From Microbacterium sp. VKM Ac-2923 (GTDB lineage: Bacteria; Actinomycetota; Actinomycetes; Actinomycetales; Microbacteriaceae): a stretch of 64,000 nt of DNA. The position numbers were made by a program, and so were the translations under genes. Under the pieces are notes generated by a model. It worked only from the letters and a program-made list of their open reading frames with translations. It was not told the DNA's origin and did no database searches. This document shows, piece by piece, positions 17,451 to 26,810 of the stretch. Location of the stretch: the NCBI RefSeq assembly GCF_022815605.1, contig NZ_JALGRP010000001.1, positions 157,715-221,714 on the forward strand, written 5' to 3'. Each line of letters begins with the position of its first letter. The first letter of the stretch is position 1.

Positions 17451-18013
17451 GGCGCGCGGCGGTGCTGGCCGCGGTGGTGCTCGCTCACGCCGCGGTGCAG
17501 GCACTGTGCGTGGTGCCTGGACTCACGCCGGCGGCTTCTCCGGCGTTCCTCGGGCTCGTGGGCGCATCGGTGGCCGCGCTGGTTGCGGCATCGACGGTCG
17601 TGCTGGTGCGCGCGGGCGAGCCAGGGGAGGAGTCCGTCCGACGGCGTGCTGCCCGGGCCGTAGCGGCCGTCGTCGTCGCACTCCTGATCGTCGGGGCACT
17701 CGCGGTGATCTCGGCACCCGCCGTGGTCCCCGCCGTCGTCGTCGCGTTCGTCATCGCCGCTCCCGCGGGCAACGGTGGTGCCACGGCGCTCGACGGCCTG
17801 CGCGCGTTCGCTCGGCATCCTCTGCGTTCCGTGCTGCTCGCTCTCGCCACCCTGCTGGGCGTGATGCTCCTCGCCGTGGCGGCGTTCGCGTGGGGGTTCT
17901 TCGTCACCGGCGCCCTCGGCGCGTTCGCCACGTGGGTCGTCACGGGCTCCGTGGGAACCGTGCTCGTGCGCGCGTGGGCGCGACGAGCGGTCCGCCCACC
18001 CGCCAGGCCCTGA
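17447..18013 (+). CDS. Integral membrane protein, unknown family
   Basis: This is a 188-residue, Ala/Val-rich protein with about five hydrophobic segments. Two are near the N-terminus, one around VVALLIVGALAVISAPAVVP, and two near the end around LATLLGVMLLAVAAFAWGFF and FATWVVTGSVGTVLVRAW. It starts with GTG overlapping the lipoprotein stop. I do not recognise a family or any catalytic motif. Its position as third gene of the coupled unit suggests an envelope role with its two neighbours. Confidence 0.75.
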   Translation: MRRAAVLAAVVLAHAAVQALCVVPGLTPAASPAFLGLVGASVAALVAASTVVLVRAGEPGEESVRRRAARAVAAVVVALLIVGALAVISAPAVVPAVVVAFVIAAPAGNGGATALDGLRAFARHPLRSVLLALATLLGVMLLAVAAFAWGFFVTGALGAFATWVVTGSVGTVLVRAWARRAVRPPARP

Positions 18014-18100
18014 CCGCGTCGTCGCGTCGGCGCCGGCGAGGGGACGACGCTTCCTTCGTTTCCAGGCTGTGACGTTTTCGGACTCCGTCCAAACTGGGCG

Positions 18101-18129
18101 TTGGTGATCAATCCCCTCTGCGTTATGTT
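18101..18129 (+). promoter_or_regulatory. Promoter of the secreted subtilase
   Basis: TTGGTG (18101-18106) and TATGTT (18124-18129) are separated by exactly 17 bases, the optimal spacing. This leaves a 5' leader of roughly 55 bases to the ATG at 18193. Confidence 0.65.
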
Positions 18130-18192
18130 TGTGCAACGCGCGCCACTGCTGCCGCGCACAACGCTCAATCATCCCCCCGTTTGGAGCGCACT

Positions 18193-21100
18193 ATGGGTCG
18201 AACCCTGCGTTCAGTCACGGCCATCGCATTGGCCGGACTGTTCACCGCCACAGGAGCCACCGCCGTTCAGGCCGCCGACGTGGGCGAGGGGGTGACGCCC
18301 CCCACCCCCATCGAGTCGGCCACCGGCCGCTACATCGTCGTCCTCGACGAGGCCCCCGTCGCCACCTACGACGGCGGAGAGCCCGGCTTGGACGCCACCA
18401 AGTCCGCAGACGCCAAGCTCGACCCCGACTCGCCCGCGGCGCGGGAGTACTCGGCCTTCCTCGAGCAGCGCCAGCAAGACGTCGCCGACGAGGCAGGCGT
18501 CCGCCGGGACACGACCTACACGGTCGCGGTGAACGGCTTCAGCGCCACGATGGATCCGAACCAGGCGGCGAAGCTCGCCGCCACCAAGGGCGTGCAGAAG
18601 GTCGTCCCCGACGAGATCCGCCACCCCCACGCGGTCCCCTCCACCGAGTTCCTCGGACTCGAGGGCGACAACGGCGTCTGGCAGCGCGTCGGCGGTGTCG
18701 ACGCCGCGGGCGAGGGTGTGGTCGTCGGCGTGATCGACACCGGCATCGCTCCGGAGAACCCCGCATTCGCGGGCGACCCGCTCGGAACCACCGCCGGCGA
18801 CGAGCCCTACCTCGACGGTAACGACGTCGTCTACCGCAAGGGCGACGGCTCCGACTTCCGCTCGCCCCGCGTCGCCGAGGGCAACGGCTGGTCGCTGTCG
18901 GACTACACCACCAAGCTGGTCGGTGCACGCTACTTCGACCAGGGTGCGGCCGCCACCGGCTTCATCTTCGAGGCCGACTACGTCTCGCCCCGCGACGGCG
19001 ACGCCCACGGCTCGCACACGGCCAGCACCGCGGCCGGCAACACGGGCGTGGCCGCCGATGTGGAGGGCGTCGACTTCGGCGCCATCTCGGGCGTCGCCCC
19101 CGCGGCCAAGGTCGCCGCCTACAAGGCGTGCTGGGCCGGCCCCGACCCGCTCGTGACGACGGATGACGTCTGCGCCCTGAGCGACCTGCTCGGTGCCATC
19201 AACGCCGCCGTCGACGACAACGTCGACGTCATCAACTACTCCATCGGCGGCGGGGCGGCCAGCTCCACGTTCGCCCTCGAGGACCAGGCGTTCTTCAACG
19301 CCGCCGCGGCGGGCGTGTTCGTCGCGGTCTCGGCGGGCAACTCCGGTCCCGATGCCTCCACGGCCGACCACGCCTCGCCCTGGTACACCACCGTCGCCGC
19401 CTCCACGATCCCGACCTACGAGGGCACGGTGACGCTGCCGAACGGCTTCGAAGCCGCCGGCGCCTCGATCTCGGTCCCCGCGGGGGAGCAGGTCACGGCT
19501 CCCGTGGTGTACGCCGGTGACATCGCGGCATCCGGAATCGATCCCGCCAACGCGGCCCTGTGCCTGCTCGGATCGCTCGATCCCGCGAAGGCCGCGGGCA
19601 AGATCGTTGTGTGCGATCGGGGCGAGAACGCCCGCGTCGAGAAGTCGCAGGCCGTCAAGGACGCCGGGGGCGTGGGTATGATCCTCGTCAACGTCACCCC
19701 TGCCTCGGTCGACAACGACTTCCACGCGGTGCCGACCGTGCACCTCGACGCGCGGTACCGTGACGCTCTGCTGGCTTACGTGCGGGAGACCCCGGATGCC
19801 ACGGCCACCCTCATCGGCGAGAACATCACCGACGTGGTGACCCCGACCCCGCAGGTCGCCGGATTCTCCAGCCGCGGACCGATGTTGGCCGACGGCAGCG
19901 ACATTCTGAAGCCCGACGTGTCGGCGCCCGGTGTCGCGATCCTGGCCGCGGCCGCCAACGCCCCCGGCGCCAGCCCGACGTTCGAGTTCCTCTCGGGCAC
20001 CTCGATGTCGTCGCCGCACGTCGCCGGTCTCGCCGCGCTGTACCTCGGCGAGCGACCGTTGGCCACTCCCGCCGAGGTGAAGTCCGCGATGATGACCACG
20101 GCATACGACACCGTCGACGCCGAGGGCGCCCCCGCGGAGGACCCCTTCGCCCAGGGCGCCGGTCATGTCGACCCGACGAAGTACTTCGACCCGGGCCTGC
20201 TGTATCTGAACGGCTCCGCCGACTGGGCGGCCTTCCTCCAGGGCAAGGGACTCTACGACTTCGGCGTGGAGCCGATCGACGGCAGCGACCTGAACCTCGC
20301 GTCGATCTCGATCGGTTCGCTGGCCAAGCCACAGACGATCACCCGCACGGTGACCTCGACGCAGGCCGGTTCCTTCTCGGCATCCATCGTGGTGCCCGGA
20401 GTGGATGCCGTCGTCGAGCCGTCGACGCTCGAGTTCGGCGCGGCGGGCGAGGAGAAGACGTTCACGGTGACGTTCACCCGCACGACGGCCGCCGCCGAGC
20501 AGTGGGCGACCGGCTTCCTCACCTGGGCGAGCGGTGACACGCAGGTGCGCTCGCCGATCGCGATCCGTCCCACGACCGCCGAGGCTCCCGCCGAGGTCAC
20601 GGGCACGGGCCCGTCCGGCACCACGAACGTGGAGATCCTGCCCGGGATCAGCGGTGAGCTGCCGCTCACCCTGGCGGGCCTGACGGCCGAGACCCTGCTG
20701 ACCGACCCCGACAACCCCGTCGAGGGACACTCCGGTGACCAGGACTCCGGTGACGCCGACGGTTATGTCCGCTGGATCGTGGAGGTGCCCGAGGGGACGA
20801 CGCTCTCGCGGTTCGACCTCGATTCCTCCGACGACGCCGGCAGCGATCTCGATCTGTTCGTCTCGCGCGTCGTCAGCCCGGACGACCTGCGGTACTACGA
20901 GCGGTTCACCTCGGCGACGGGCTCGGCCGACGAACGGGTGTCGCTGTCGAACCCCACCCCGGGTACCTACCTCGTCGAGGCGAATGTCTACTCGTTCACC
21001 GCACCGTTCACGTGGGACATGACTTACGCGAATGTCGCCCCCGGTGGCGAGGGCCAGCTCACGGCGACGCCGAACCCGCTGCAGGTGGAGCAGGGCGTCT

Positions 21101-21765
21101 CGACCTCGTACGACCTGTCGTGGCAGGGTCTCGCCCCGCAGACGCAGTACCTGGGCGTCGTGACCTACGGCGATTCCGCGGTGCAGACCGTGCTGACGGT
21201 GGATTCGGGAGAGGCCGCCCCCGTCGTGGTCGAGGCCCCGACGGTGTCGGGGACGGCCGCGATCAACCGGACCCTGCGCGCCACCCCCGGCACGTGGGAT
21301 CCGGCCGAGGTGACCACGACGTACCAGTGGCTCCGTGACGGCGAGCCCATCCAGGGCGCGACCGCGCAGACCTACCGCGTGCAGCGCGCCGACCTCGGTC
21401 GTGTGCTGAGCGTGCGGGTGACCGCCACGTCGACGGCCACCGGGCTGTCGGGGACCGCCGACAGCAACGGGGTGGCATCCGTCGTCACCTCGCGCACGGA
21501 GGTGACGGTGAGCCCGTGGGTCGGGCGCACCACCGACACGTACAAGATCACCGTGAAGGTGCGGCCCGCCGGCGGTCCCGCGGCGACGGGCGACGTGGTC
21601 GTCAGGGTCGCGGGCAAGGACTACCCCGCCACCCTGCAGGATGGCCGCGTCACGGTCACCCTCGACGCGCAGACGCGGGGCGCGAAGCTGGTCAAGGTCA
21701 CCTACGGCGGCAGCACCACCGTCCAGCCGTCGGGCGCGAGCAGCGCGTTCATCGTGCTGCGGTAG
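18193..21765 (+). CDS. Secreted S8 subtilisin-like protease with PA and C-terminal beta domains
   Basis: This is a large exported serine protease of 1190 residues. The order is: Sec signal peptide (about 1-31), an I9-like propeptide (GRYIVVLDEAPVATY onward), and an S8 catalytic domain with Asp182 (VVGVIDTGIAP), His272 (DAHGSHTAS) and Ser604 (SGTSMSSPHVAG). A PA insertion before the serine carries AAGKIVVCDRGENARVEKSQ. After the catalytic domain come an fn3-like domain, a pre-peptidase-like domain (SSDDAGSDLDLFVS) and an Ig-like module with TYQWLRDGEPIQGAT. It is probably a nutritional protease. The ATG at 18193 has GGAG seven bases upstream; a TTG twelve bases earlier is less likely. A strong terminator follows. 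Confidence 0.95.
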   Translation: MGRTLRSVTAIALAGLFTATGATAVQAADVGEGVTPPTPIESATGRYIVVLDEAPVATYDGGEPGLDATKSADAKLDPDSPAAREYSAFLEQRQQDVADEAGVRRDTTYTVAVNGFSATMDPNQAAKLAATKGVQKVVPDEIRHPHAVPSTEFLGLEGDNGVWQRVGGVDAAGEGVVVGVIDTGIAPENPAFAGDPLGTTAGDEPYLDGNDVVYRKGDGSDFRSPRVAEGNGWSLSDYTTKLVGARYFDQGAAATGFIFEADYVSPRDGDAHGSHTASTAAGNTGVAADVEGVDFGAISGVAPAAKVAAYKACWAGPDPLVTTDDVCALSDLLGAINAAVDDNVDVINYSIGGGAASSTFALEDQAFFNAAAAGVFVAVSAGNSGPDASTADHASPWYTTVAASTIPTYEGTVTLPNGFEAAGASISVPAGEQVTAPVVYAGDIAASGIDPANAALCLLGSLDPAKAAGKIVVCDRGENARVEKSQAVKDAGGVGMILVNVTPASVDNDFHAVPTVHLDARYRDALLAYVRETPDATATLIGENITDVVTPTPQVAGFSSRGPMLADGSDILKPDVSAPGVAILAAAANAPGASPTFEFLSGTSMSSPHVAGLAALYLGERPLATPAEVKSAMMTTAYDTVDAEGAPAEDPFAQGAGHVDPTKYFDPGLLYLNGSADWAAFLQGKGLYDFGVEPIDGSDLNLASISIGSLAKPQTITRTVTSTQAGSFSASIVVPGVDAVVEPSTLEFGAAGEEKTFTVTFTRTTAAAEQWATGFLTWASGDTQVRSPIAIRPTTAEAPAEVTGTGPSGTTNVEILPGISGELPLTLAGLTAETLLTDPDNPVEGHSGDQDSGDADGYVRWIVEVPEGTTLSRFDLDSSDDAGSDLDLFVSRVVSPDDLRYYERFTSATGSADERVSLSNPTPGTYLVEANVYSFTAPFTWDMTYANVAPGGEGQLTATPNPLQVEQGVSTSYDLSWQGLAPQTQYLGVVTYGDSAVQTVLTVDSGEAAPVVVEAPTVSGTAAINRTLRATPGTWDPAEVTTTYQWLRDGEPIQGATAQTYRVQRADLGRVLSVRVTATSTATGLSGTADSNGVASVVTSRTEVTVSPWVGRTTDTYKITVKVRPAGGPAATGDVVVRVAGKDYPATLQDGRVTVTLDAQTRGAKLVKVTYGGSTTVQPSGASSAFIVLR

Positions 21766-21777
21766 TCACCGTCGAAC

Positions 21778-21815
21778 CACTGCGGCGCCCGGGCTTCGGC
21801 TCGGGCGCCGCAGTG
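21778..21815 (+). terminator. Terminator of the subtilase gene
   Basis: A 17-bp stem with one G-U pair (21778-21794 with 21799-21815) is capped by a TTCG tetraloop, 12 bases after the stop. There is no U-tract, but the stem is exceptionally stable. Confidence 0.8.
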
Positions 21816-21852
21816 CTGTGCGCGGGGGCTCGAGCGCCGCTGTTCGCGTGGA

Positions 21853-21919
21853 GGGTCCCTGAGCCTGTCGAAGGGACCCGGGCGCCTTCGTGGTTTCGGA
21901 GGCTTCGACGGGCTCGGCC
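21853..21919. repeat. REP-like palindromic repeats, two copies
   Basis: The first copy lies inside an 8-bp inverted repeat, GGGTCCCT/AGGGACCC (21853-21879), around GAGCCTGTCGA. The second (21901-21919) is in the opposite orientation. They fill the gap between the convergent subtilase and pirin genes. Confidence 0.75.
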
Positions 21920-21930
21920 TCCTGCGTCCG

Positions 21931-22953
21931 TCAGGCGCGTCGCCGGCGGGGCGTGAGCCGCACCGCCGGCAGCGGTGGCGCCGGGATGCGCTCGGGACCG
22001 TGGTCGACGACCGTGCCGAAGCGCTCGCCCTGCGCCTCCCACTCCTCGCGGGCGACGACGATCTCGTCGTGCGATCGGCCGACGAAGTTCCACCACATCA
22101 CGATGTCGGCCTCGAACGGCTCGCCGCCCAGCAGGAACACCCGGGCGCCTTCCTCGCTGCGGAGCTCCAGACGGTCGCGACCCTTACCGAGGTAGATCAG
22201 TCGCGTGTGATCGACGGATGCCGTCGTCCCCGGTTCGAGGGCGGGCGAGGGGCGCCGCGCGGCATCGGCGTGGGTGGCATCCATTCCCGTGATCGCCTCG
22301 GCGGTGCCGATCATGCCGTAGACGGCGTACTCCCACTCGGGGCGGAGGGGCACGCGCACGCCGACACCGGCGGGCAGGCGCACTTCCGCGCCGACGATCG
22401 GCGTGTGGACGGTCGCGGGCGACTGCACCGGGCCCAGCGCGCCCATCACGACCACGGCATCCGCCCCGTCGCCGAGGTCGAGCACCGGGAGGTCTTCGTG
22501 CCGTTCGAAGGCGGGCCCGCCGTGGCGCCGGGCTTCGGGCAGCGCGACCCACAACTGCAGCGCGTCGAGGGGGATCGGCTGCTCGCCCACCGAGTACTCC
22601 GAGTGCGCGATCCCCGCGCCGCTCGTCATGAGGTTGAGGGCGCCGGGGCGCACCACGACGTCGCTCCCCACGGCATCCCGATGCCTGACCTCCCCGACGA
22701 TCGGCCAGGTGACCGTCTGCAGGCCGATGTGCGGGTGCGGCTCGACGCGCATGAGGGTGTCCTGCGGGCCGAAACGGTCGAGAAAACACCACGCTCCCAC
22801 CATCGGCAGCGCACGATGCGGAAGGGTGCGGTGCACCTCCATGCCGCGCACGCCGCCGAGCGGCACCTCGCGTGCCTCGATGACCAGGGCGCGGGGTCCG
22901 TCGCAGTCGATCGGGCCCTCGGATGCCGGGGGTGCGACGTCGAGCCGGGTCAC
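21931..22953 (-). CDS. Pirin family protein
   Basis: This is a 340-residue bicupin. The N-terminal cupin has the metal ligands VEPHPHIGLQTVTW and GIAHSEYSV (three His and one Glu), intact as in iron-binding pirins. The C-terminal cupin holds GGEPFEADIVMWWNFVGRSHDEI, the usual pirin close. Pirins act as quercetinases or redox-linked regulators; which applies here is open. The GTG start overlaps the stop of the upstream GNAT gene, so the pair is translationally coupled. Translation could not extend further upstream without overlapping GNAT. Confidence 0.92.
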   Translation of the reverse strand: MTRLDVAPPASEGPIDCDGPRALVIEAREVPLGGVRGMEVHRTLPHRALPMVGAWCFLDRFGPQDTLMRVEPHPHIGLQTVTWPIVGEVRHRDAVGSDVVVRPGALNLMTSGAGIAHSEYSVGEQPIPLDALQLWVALPEARRHGGPAFERHEDLPVLDLGDGADAVVVMGALGPVQSPATVHTPIVGAEVRLPAGVGVRVPLRPEWEYAVYGMIGTAEAITGMDATHADAARRPSPALEPGTTASVDHTRLIYLGKGRDRLELRSEEGARVFLLGGEPFEADIVMWWNFVGRSHDEIVVAREEWEAQGERFGTVVDHGPERIPAPPLPAVRLTPRRRRA

Positions 22954-23288
22954 GACGGTTCGCTGGGTCCAGCGGAGTCCGCGGCATCGTCGTCGTTCGG
23001 CCACTCGACCACGAGGCCGGGCACGTCGTGTTCGCGCAGGAAGTGGGCGACGAAGGGGCAGGAGGGGATGACGGTGCCTCCGCGGCGGGCGAGATCCCCC
23101 AGCGCTTCGCTTGCCAGCGCCGATCCGAGCCCACGACCCTTGAATGCCGGGTCGATCTCGGTGTGGGGCAGGTTCAGGCGGTCCTCGCCCGCGGGGCGGA
23201 ACTGGAGGAATCCACCGAGCTCGTCGCCCACGTGGATCTCATAGCGGCGTGCCTCGTCGTTGCGGGTCACGGTCAGTTCATCGGCCAT
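22950..23288 (-). CDS. GNAT-type N-acetyltransferase, YjdJ-like
   Basis: This 112-residue protein is the short, single-domain GNAT form (Gcn5-related, YidJ/YjdJ-like). Visible features are YEIHVGDELGGFLQF, the acetyl-CoA loop FKGRGLGSALASEAL and the closing VIPSCPFVAHFL. The substrate is unknown; this subgroup is often small-molecule or protein directed. The ATG at 23288 has a GGAG-containing stretch upstream, and TACGTT about 30 bases upstream may be the -10. It is the first gene of the GNAT-pirin unit. Confidence 0.85.
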   Translation of the reverse strand: MADELTVTRNDEARRYEIHVGDELGGFLQFRPAGEDRLNLPHTEIDPAFKGRGLGSALASEALGDLARRGGTVIPSCPFVAHFLREHDVPGLVVEWPNDDDAADSAGPSEPS

Positions 23289-23380
23289 CGGCGTCTCCTG
23301 TCGTCGGTGTCCCCTGCAACGTACGTCGAGTCGCCGGTGTTCCGCACCCCCTCGACACATCTGCAGAGAAGCCCGCCGTC

Positions 23381-23386
23381 TATGGT
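23381..23386 (+). promoter_or_regulatory. -10 hexamer for leaderless hydrolase
   Basis: TATGGT ends exactly six bases before the ATG at 23393, and no ribosome site is present. No convincing -35 element is seen. Confidence 0.6.
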
Positions 23387-23392
23387 CGACCC

Positions 23393-24136
23393 ATGCGACG
23401 CAACGGCGTGTGGTTCTCGGATTCCGGCGAAGGCGTCCCGCTGCTGGTGCTCCATCCCGGCGGAACGGACTCGCGATCGATGGGAGCACTTTGCGCCGAA
23501 CTCGCCGACTACCGGATCCTTCTCATCGACCGCCCGGGCCACGGTCGATCGGCCGATGTGGACGGTCCCTGGTCGTTCGAGCGCATGGCCGACGTAGTGG
23601 CCGAGGTCCTCGACGACCTCGATATCGAACGTGTGCACGTGCTGGGGTGGAGCGACGGGGCGATCGTCGGACTCCACCTTGCGCTGCAACGGCCTGACCT
23701 CGTCTCCACTCTGGTGTTCGGGGGAGGGGTGTTCCACCACGAAGGGTGGCACGACGGTGTGCTCAGCGACGATCCGCCACCCGCGTTCATGGCGGAGTCC
23801 TACGCCGAGGTGTCACCGGACGGCGCAGCGCACTGGGCTGACGTGGTCGCCAAATCGGTCGAGCTGCACCGCGCTCACCCGTCGCTGACCGCGAACGACC
23901 TCCGCCAGGTGCGCCTGCCCGTGCTCGTCATCGTCGGTGACGATGACGAAGTCCGCTTCGATCACGTGGTGGGCATGTACGAGGCGCTTCCGGATGCCGA
24001 ACTGGCGGTGATCCCTCGGTCCACTCACGGTCTGATCGTGGAGAAACCCGACGTCGTCGCGTTGTTCGTGCGCGATCTTCATCGCGGCGACCGCAGTGAT
24101 GGCGTCGCGCCTCGACGCCGGGTGATGCGCGCATAG
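23393..24136 (+). CDS. Alpha/beta hydrolase
   Basis: This is a 247-residue cytoplasmic hydrolase. The oxyanion strand is VLHPGGTDSRSM, followed by IDRPGHGRS, the nucleophile elbow VLGWSDGAIVG (Ser), the acid in VGDDDEVRF and the His in PRSTHGLIVEKP. The short cap suggests an ester or lactone substrate, but none can be named. It is likely transcribed leaderless from TATGGT. It stands alone: the upstream genes run the other way and 150 bases separate it from cstA. The last 20 residues are basic and loosely conserved. Confidence 0.88.
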   Translation: MRRNGVWFSDSGEGVPLLVLHPGGTDSRSMGALCAELADYRILLIDRPGHGRSADVDGPWSFERMADVVAEVLDDLDIERVHVLGWSDGAIVGLHLALQRPDLVSTLVFGGGVFHHEGWHDGVLSDDPPPAFMAESYAEVSPDGAAHWADVVAKSVELHRAHPSLTANDLRQVRLPVLVIVGDDDEVRFDHVVGMYEALPDAELAVIPRSTHGLIVEKPDVVALFVRDLHRGDRSDGVAPRRRVMRA

Positions 24137-24287
24137 CGGCCCGGGGCCTGGATCGACGGGCCCGCCCGCGCACGCCGTTCGTCGCACCGTTTGCGCCGCT
24201 CACCGCACGACCCACGGATGCCGCTGGCTCACTGCCGTGGCATCCGGTTGGCTTTGCGAGTCCGCAGTGCCGCGAGCAGGAGAATCC

Positions 24288-26549
24288 ATGAGCGCTTCCG
24301 TCGACGACGACATCGTCACCGATCCGAACCTTCCCCCCGTCGCCGTGGAGCCCGAGAAGCTCCGCAGCAGATGGACCCCCGCGAAGATCGCCCTCTGGAT
24401 CGGGATCGCCCTGTTGGGCGGTCTCGGCTGGACGATGCTCGCGATCGTGCGCGGCGAGACGGTGAACGCGATCTGGTTCGTGTTCGCCGCCGTCTGCACG
24501 TACCTCATCGGCTATCGCTTCTACTCGAAGGTCATCGAGCGCTTCATCACGCGTCCCGACGACCGCCGGGCCACGCCCGCCGAACGCAAACAGGACGGCA
24601 AGGACTACGTCCCCACCGACCGACGCGTGCTGTACGGCCACCACTTCGCCGCCATCGCCGGCGCCGGGCCCCTCGTCGGCCCCGTGCTCGCCGCGCAGAT
24701 GGGCTACCTGCCGGGCACGATCTGGATCATCGTCGGCGTCATCCTCGCCGGCGCCGTGCAGGACTACCTCGTGCTGTTCTTCTCGATGCGCCGCGGCGGC
24801 CGCACGATCGGGCAGATGGCGCGTGACGAGCTCGGCAAGATCGGTGGCACGGCGGCGATCCTCGCGAGCCTGCTCATCATGCTGATCATCGTCGCGATCC
24901 TCGCGCTCGTCGTCGTCAACGCTCTCGGTGAGAGCCCGTGGGGCGTGTTCAGCGTCTCGATGACGATCCCGATCGCCCTGTTCATGGGCCTCTACCTGCG
25001 CTTCATCCGCCCGGGCCGCATCACCGAGATCTCGATCATCGGTTTCGTGCTGCTGATCGCGGCGATCGTCGCCGGCGGCTGGGTCGCCTCGACCGAGTGG
25101 GGGTATGCCGCCTTCCACCTCGATCGCACCGTCATCGCGTGGGGCATCATCGTCTACGGCTTCGTCGCCGCGGTGCTGCCGGTCTGGCTGCTGCTCGCCC
25201 CGCGCGACTACCTCTCCACCTTCATGAAGGTCGGTGTCATCGTCATGCTCGCCGGCGCGATCGTGCTTGTGCGCCCCGAGATCTCGGTCCCCGCGTTCAC
25301 CGAATTCGCCGGTGGTCAGACGGGCCCGGTGTTCAGCGGGCCGATCTTCCCCTTCCTCTTCGTCACGATCGCGTGCGGAGCGCTGAGCGGATTCCACGCC
25401 CTGATCGCTTCGGGGACCACCCCGAAACTGCTCGAGAAGGAGCGCCAGACGCGCTTCATCGGCTACGGCGGCATGCTCATGGAGTCGTTCGTGGCGATCA
25501 TGGCGCTGGTCGCCGCGTTGTCGATCGACCGGGGCATCTACTTCGCGATGAACTCGTCGCCCGCGGCCACCCTCGGCACCGTCGAGGGCGCGGTGGCGTT
25601 CGTCAACGGCCTGGGACTCGCGGGTGTCAACCTCACGACCGACATGCTGACCTCCACCGCTGCGGCGGTCGGCGAGGAATCGATCGTCTCTCGCACCGGC
25701 GGTGCCCCGACCCTGGCGCTCGGTCTCGCGCACATCATGCAGCAGGCCCTCGGCGGTCAGGCGATGATGGCGTTCTGGTACCACTTCGCCATCATGTTCG
25801 AGGCCCTCTTCATCCTCACGGCGGTGGATGCCGGAACCCGCGTGGCCCGCTTCATGCTCCAGGACTCGATCGGCACCGTGATCCCCAAGTTCAAGGACCT
25901 CTCGTGGCGACCGGGTGCCTGGATCTGCACCGCGGTGATGGTGGCCGGGTGGGGTGCGATCCTCATCCTCGGCGTGACCGACCCGCTGGGCGGCATCAAC
26001 ACCTTCTTCCCGCTGTTCGGCATCGCCAACCAGTTGCTCGCCGCGATCGCGCTCGCCGTGGTCCTGGCCATCGTCGCCAAGCGGGGCCGCTCGTACTTCC
26101 GGTGGCTGTGGATCGTCGCGCTGCCCCTGGCCTTCGCCGCCGTCGTGACCATCACGGCATCCATGTACAAGATCTTCTCGCCGGTTCCGGCGGTGGGGTA
26201 CTGGGCCAACCACTTCGCGTTCCGCAACGCCCTCGCCGAGGGCAAGACGGAGTTCGGGACGGCCAAGAGCGTCGCCGCGATGGAGGCGGTGGTGCGCAAC
26301 ACCCTCGTGCAGGGCGTGCTGTCGATCGTCTTCGTCACCCTCGCGATCATCGTCATCCTCATGGCCGTGATCGTCACCGTCCGGGCGATCCGCGCCGGCG
26401 GCGGAGAGAATCTCGAGGACGCACCCGTCCCCTCGCGCCGATTCGCCGCCGCGGGGTTCCTCGCCACCAGGGAGGAGCGCGCGATCGAGAAGGAGTGGGA
26501 GGCCCTCCCGGCCGACCACCCCGACCGTCCCTCCGTCTCCACCCACTGA
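24288..26549 (+). CDS. cstA: CstA-family carboxylate/peptide transporter
   Basis: This 753-residue membrane protein belongs to the carbon starvation A family, whose characterised members import pyruvate or peptides. A charged N-terminus precedes about 16-18 hydrophobic helices. Family landmarks are GHHFAAIAGAGPLVGPVLAAQ, GAVQDYLVLFFSMRRGGRTIGQ, SGFHALIASGTTPKLL and GGINTFFPLFGIANQLLAA. The ATG at 24288 has GGAG seven bases upstream. It is followed by ybdD after 11 bases, then by a LytS-type kinase and a LytTR regulator. That order mirrors enterobacterial BtsT control by BtsS/BtsR, so pyruvate is a reasonable guess for substrate or signal. Confidence 0.95.
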   Translation: MSASVDDDIVTDPNLPPVAVEPEKLRSRWTPAKIALWIGIALLGGLGWTMLAIVRGETVNAIWFVFAAVCTYLIGYRFYSKVIERFITRPDDRRATPAERKQDGKDYVPTDRRVLYGHHFAAIAGAGPLVGPVLAAQMGYLPGTIWIIVGVILAGAVQDYLVLFFSMRRGGRTIGQMARDELGKIGGTAAILASLLIMLIIVAILALVVVNALGESPWGVFSVSMTIPIALFMGLYLRFIRPGRITEISIIGFVLLIAAIVAGGWVASTEWGYAAFHLDRTVIAWGIIVYGFVAAVLPVWLLLAPRDYLSTFMKVGVIVMLAGAIVLVRPEISVPAFTEFAGGQTGPVFSGPIFPFLFVTIACGALSGFHALIASGTTPKLLEKERQTRFIGYGGMLMESFVAIMALVAALSIDRGIYFAMNSSPAATLGTVEGAVAFVNGLGLAGVNLTTDMLTSTAAAVGEESIVSRTGGAPTLALGLAHIMQQALGGQAMMAFWYHFAIMFEALFILTAVDAGTRVARFMLQDSIGTVIPKFKDLSWRPGAWICTAVMVAGWGAILILGVTDPLGGINTFFPLFGIANQLLAAIALAVVLAIVAKRGRSYFRWLWIVALPLAFAAVVTITASMYKIFSPVPAVGYWANHFAFRNALAEGKTEFGTAKSVAAMEAVVRNTLVQGVLSIVFVTLAIIVILMAVIVTVRAIRAGGGENLEDAPVPSRRFAAAGFLATREERAIEKEWEALPADHPDRPSVSTH

Positions 26550-26560
26550 GCGCTCCGGTG

Positions 26561-26797
26561 ATGACCGACGTGGATGCCACGACCCCCGGCCCCCTGCAGC
26601 GCCTCGGCGCCCAGGTGGTGCGGGCGGGTCGTGGCATCCGGTGGTACGTCACGACGCTCATGGGCGACCGGGCGTACGACGTGTACGTGACGCACCTGCG
26701 CGCCCAACATCCGGATGCGAACCCGCTGACCGAGCGGCAGTTCTGGCGGCAGCGCACGGCGGAGCAGGACCGCAATCCGGGCGCCCGCTGCTGCTGA
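26561..26797 (+). CDS. YbdD/YjiX family small protein
   Basis: This is a 78-residue protein that always travels with cstA-like genes. It shows WYVTTLMGDRAYDVYVTHLRAQHPDANPL split over the family core and ends GARCC, the hallmark Cys pair shared with E. coli YbdD and YjiX. An accessory role in transport by CstA is established for relatives, though the mechanism is unclear. The ATG at 26561 is used; a GTG codon precedes it directly. It lies 11 bases after cstA. Confidence 0.9.
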   Translation: MTDVDATTPGPLQRLGAQVVRAGRGIRWYVTTLMGDRAYDVYVTHLRAQHPDANPLTERQFWRQRTAEQDRNPGARCC

Positions 26798-26798
26798 G

Positions 26799-26804
26799 TA
26801 GGCT
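26799..26804 (+). promoter_or_regulatory. -10 hexamer for leaderless lytS-like gene
   Basis: TAGGCT ends six bases before the ATG at 26811, with no ribosome site between. The kinase-regulator pair may thus have its own leaderless transcript apart from cstA-ybdD. Confidence 0.55.
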
Positions 26805-26810
26805 GCGACA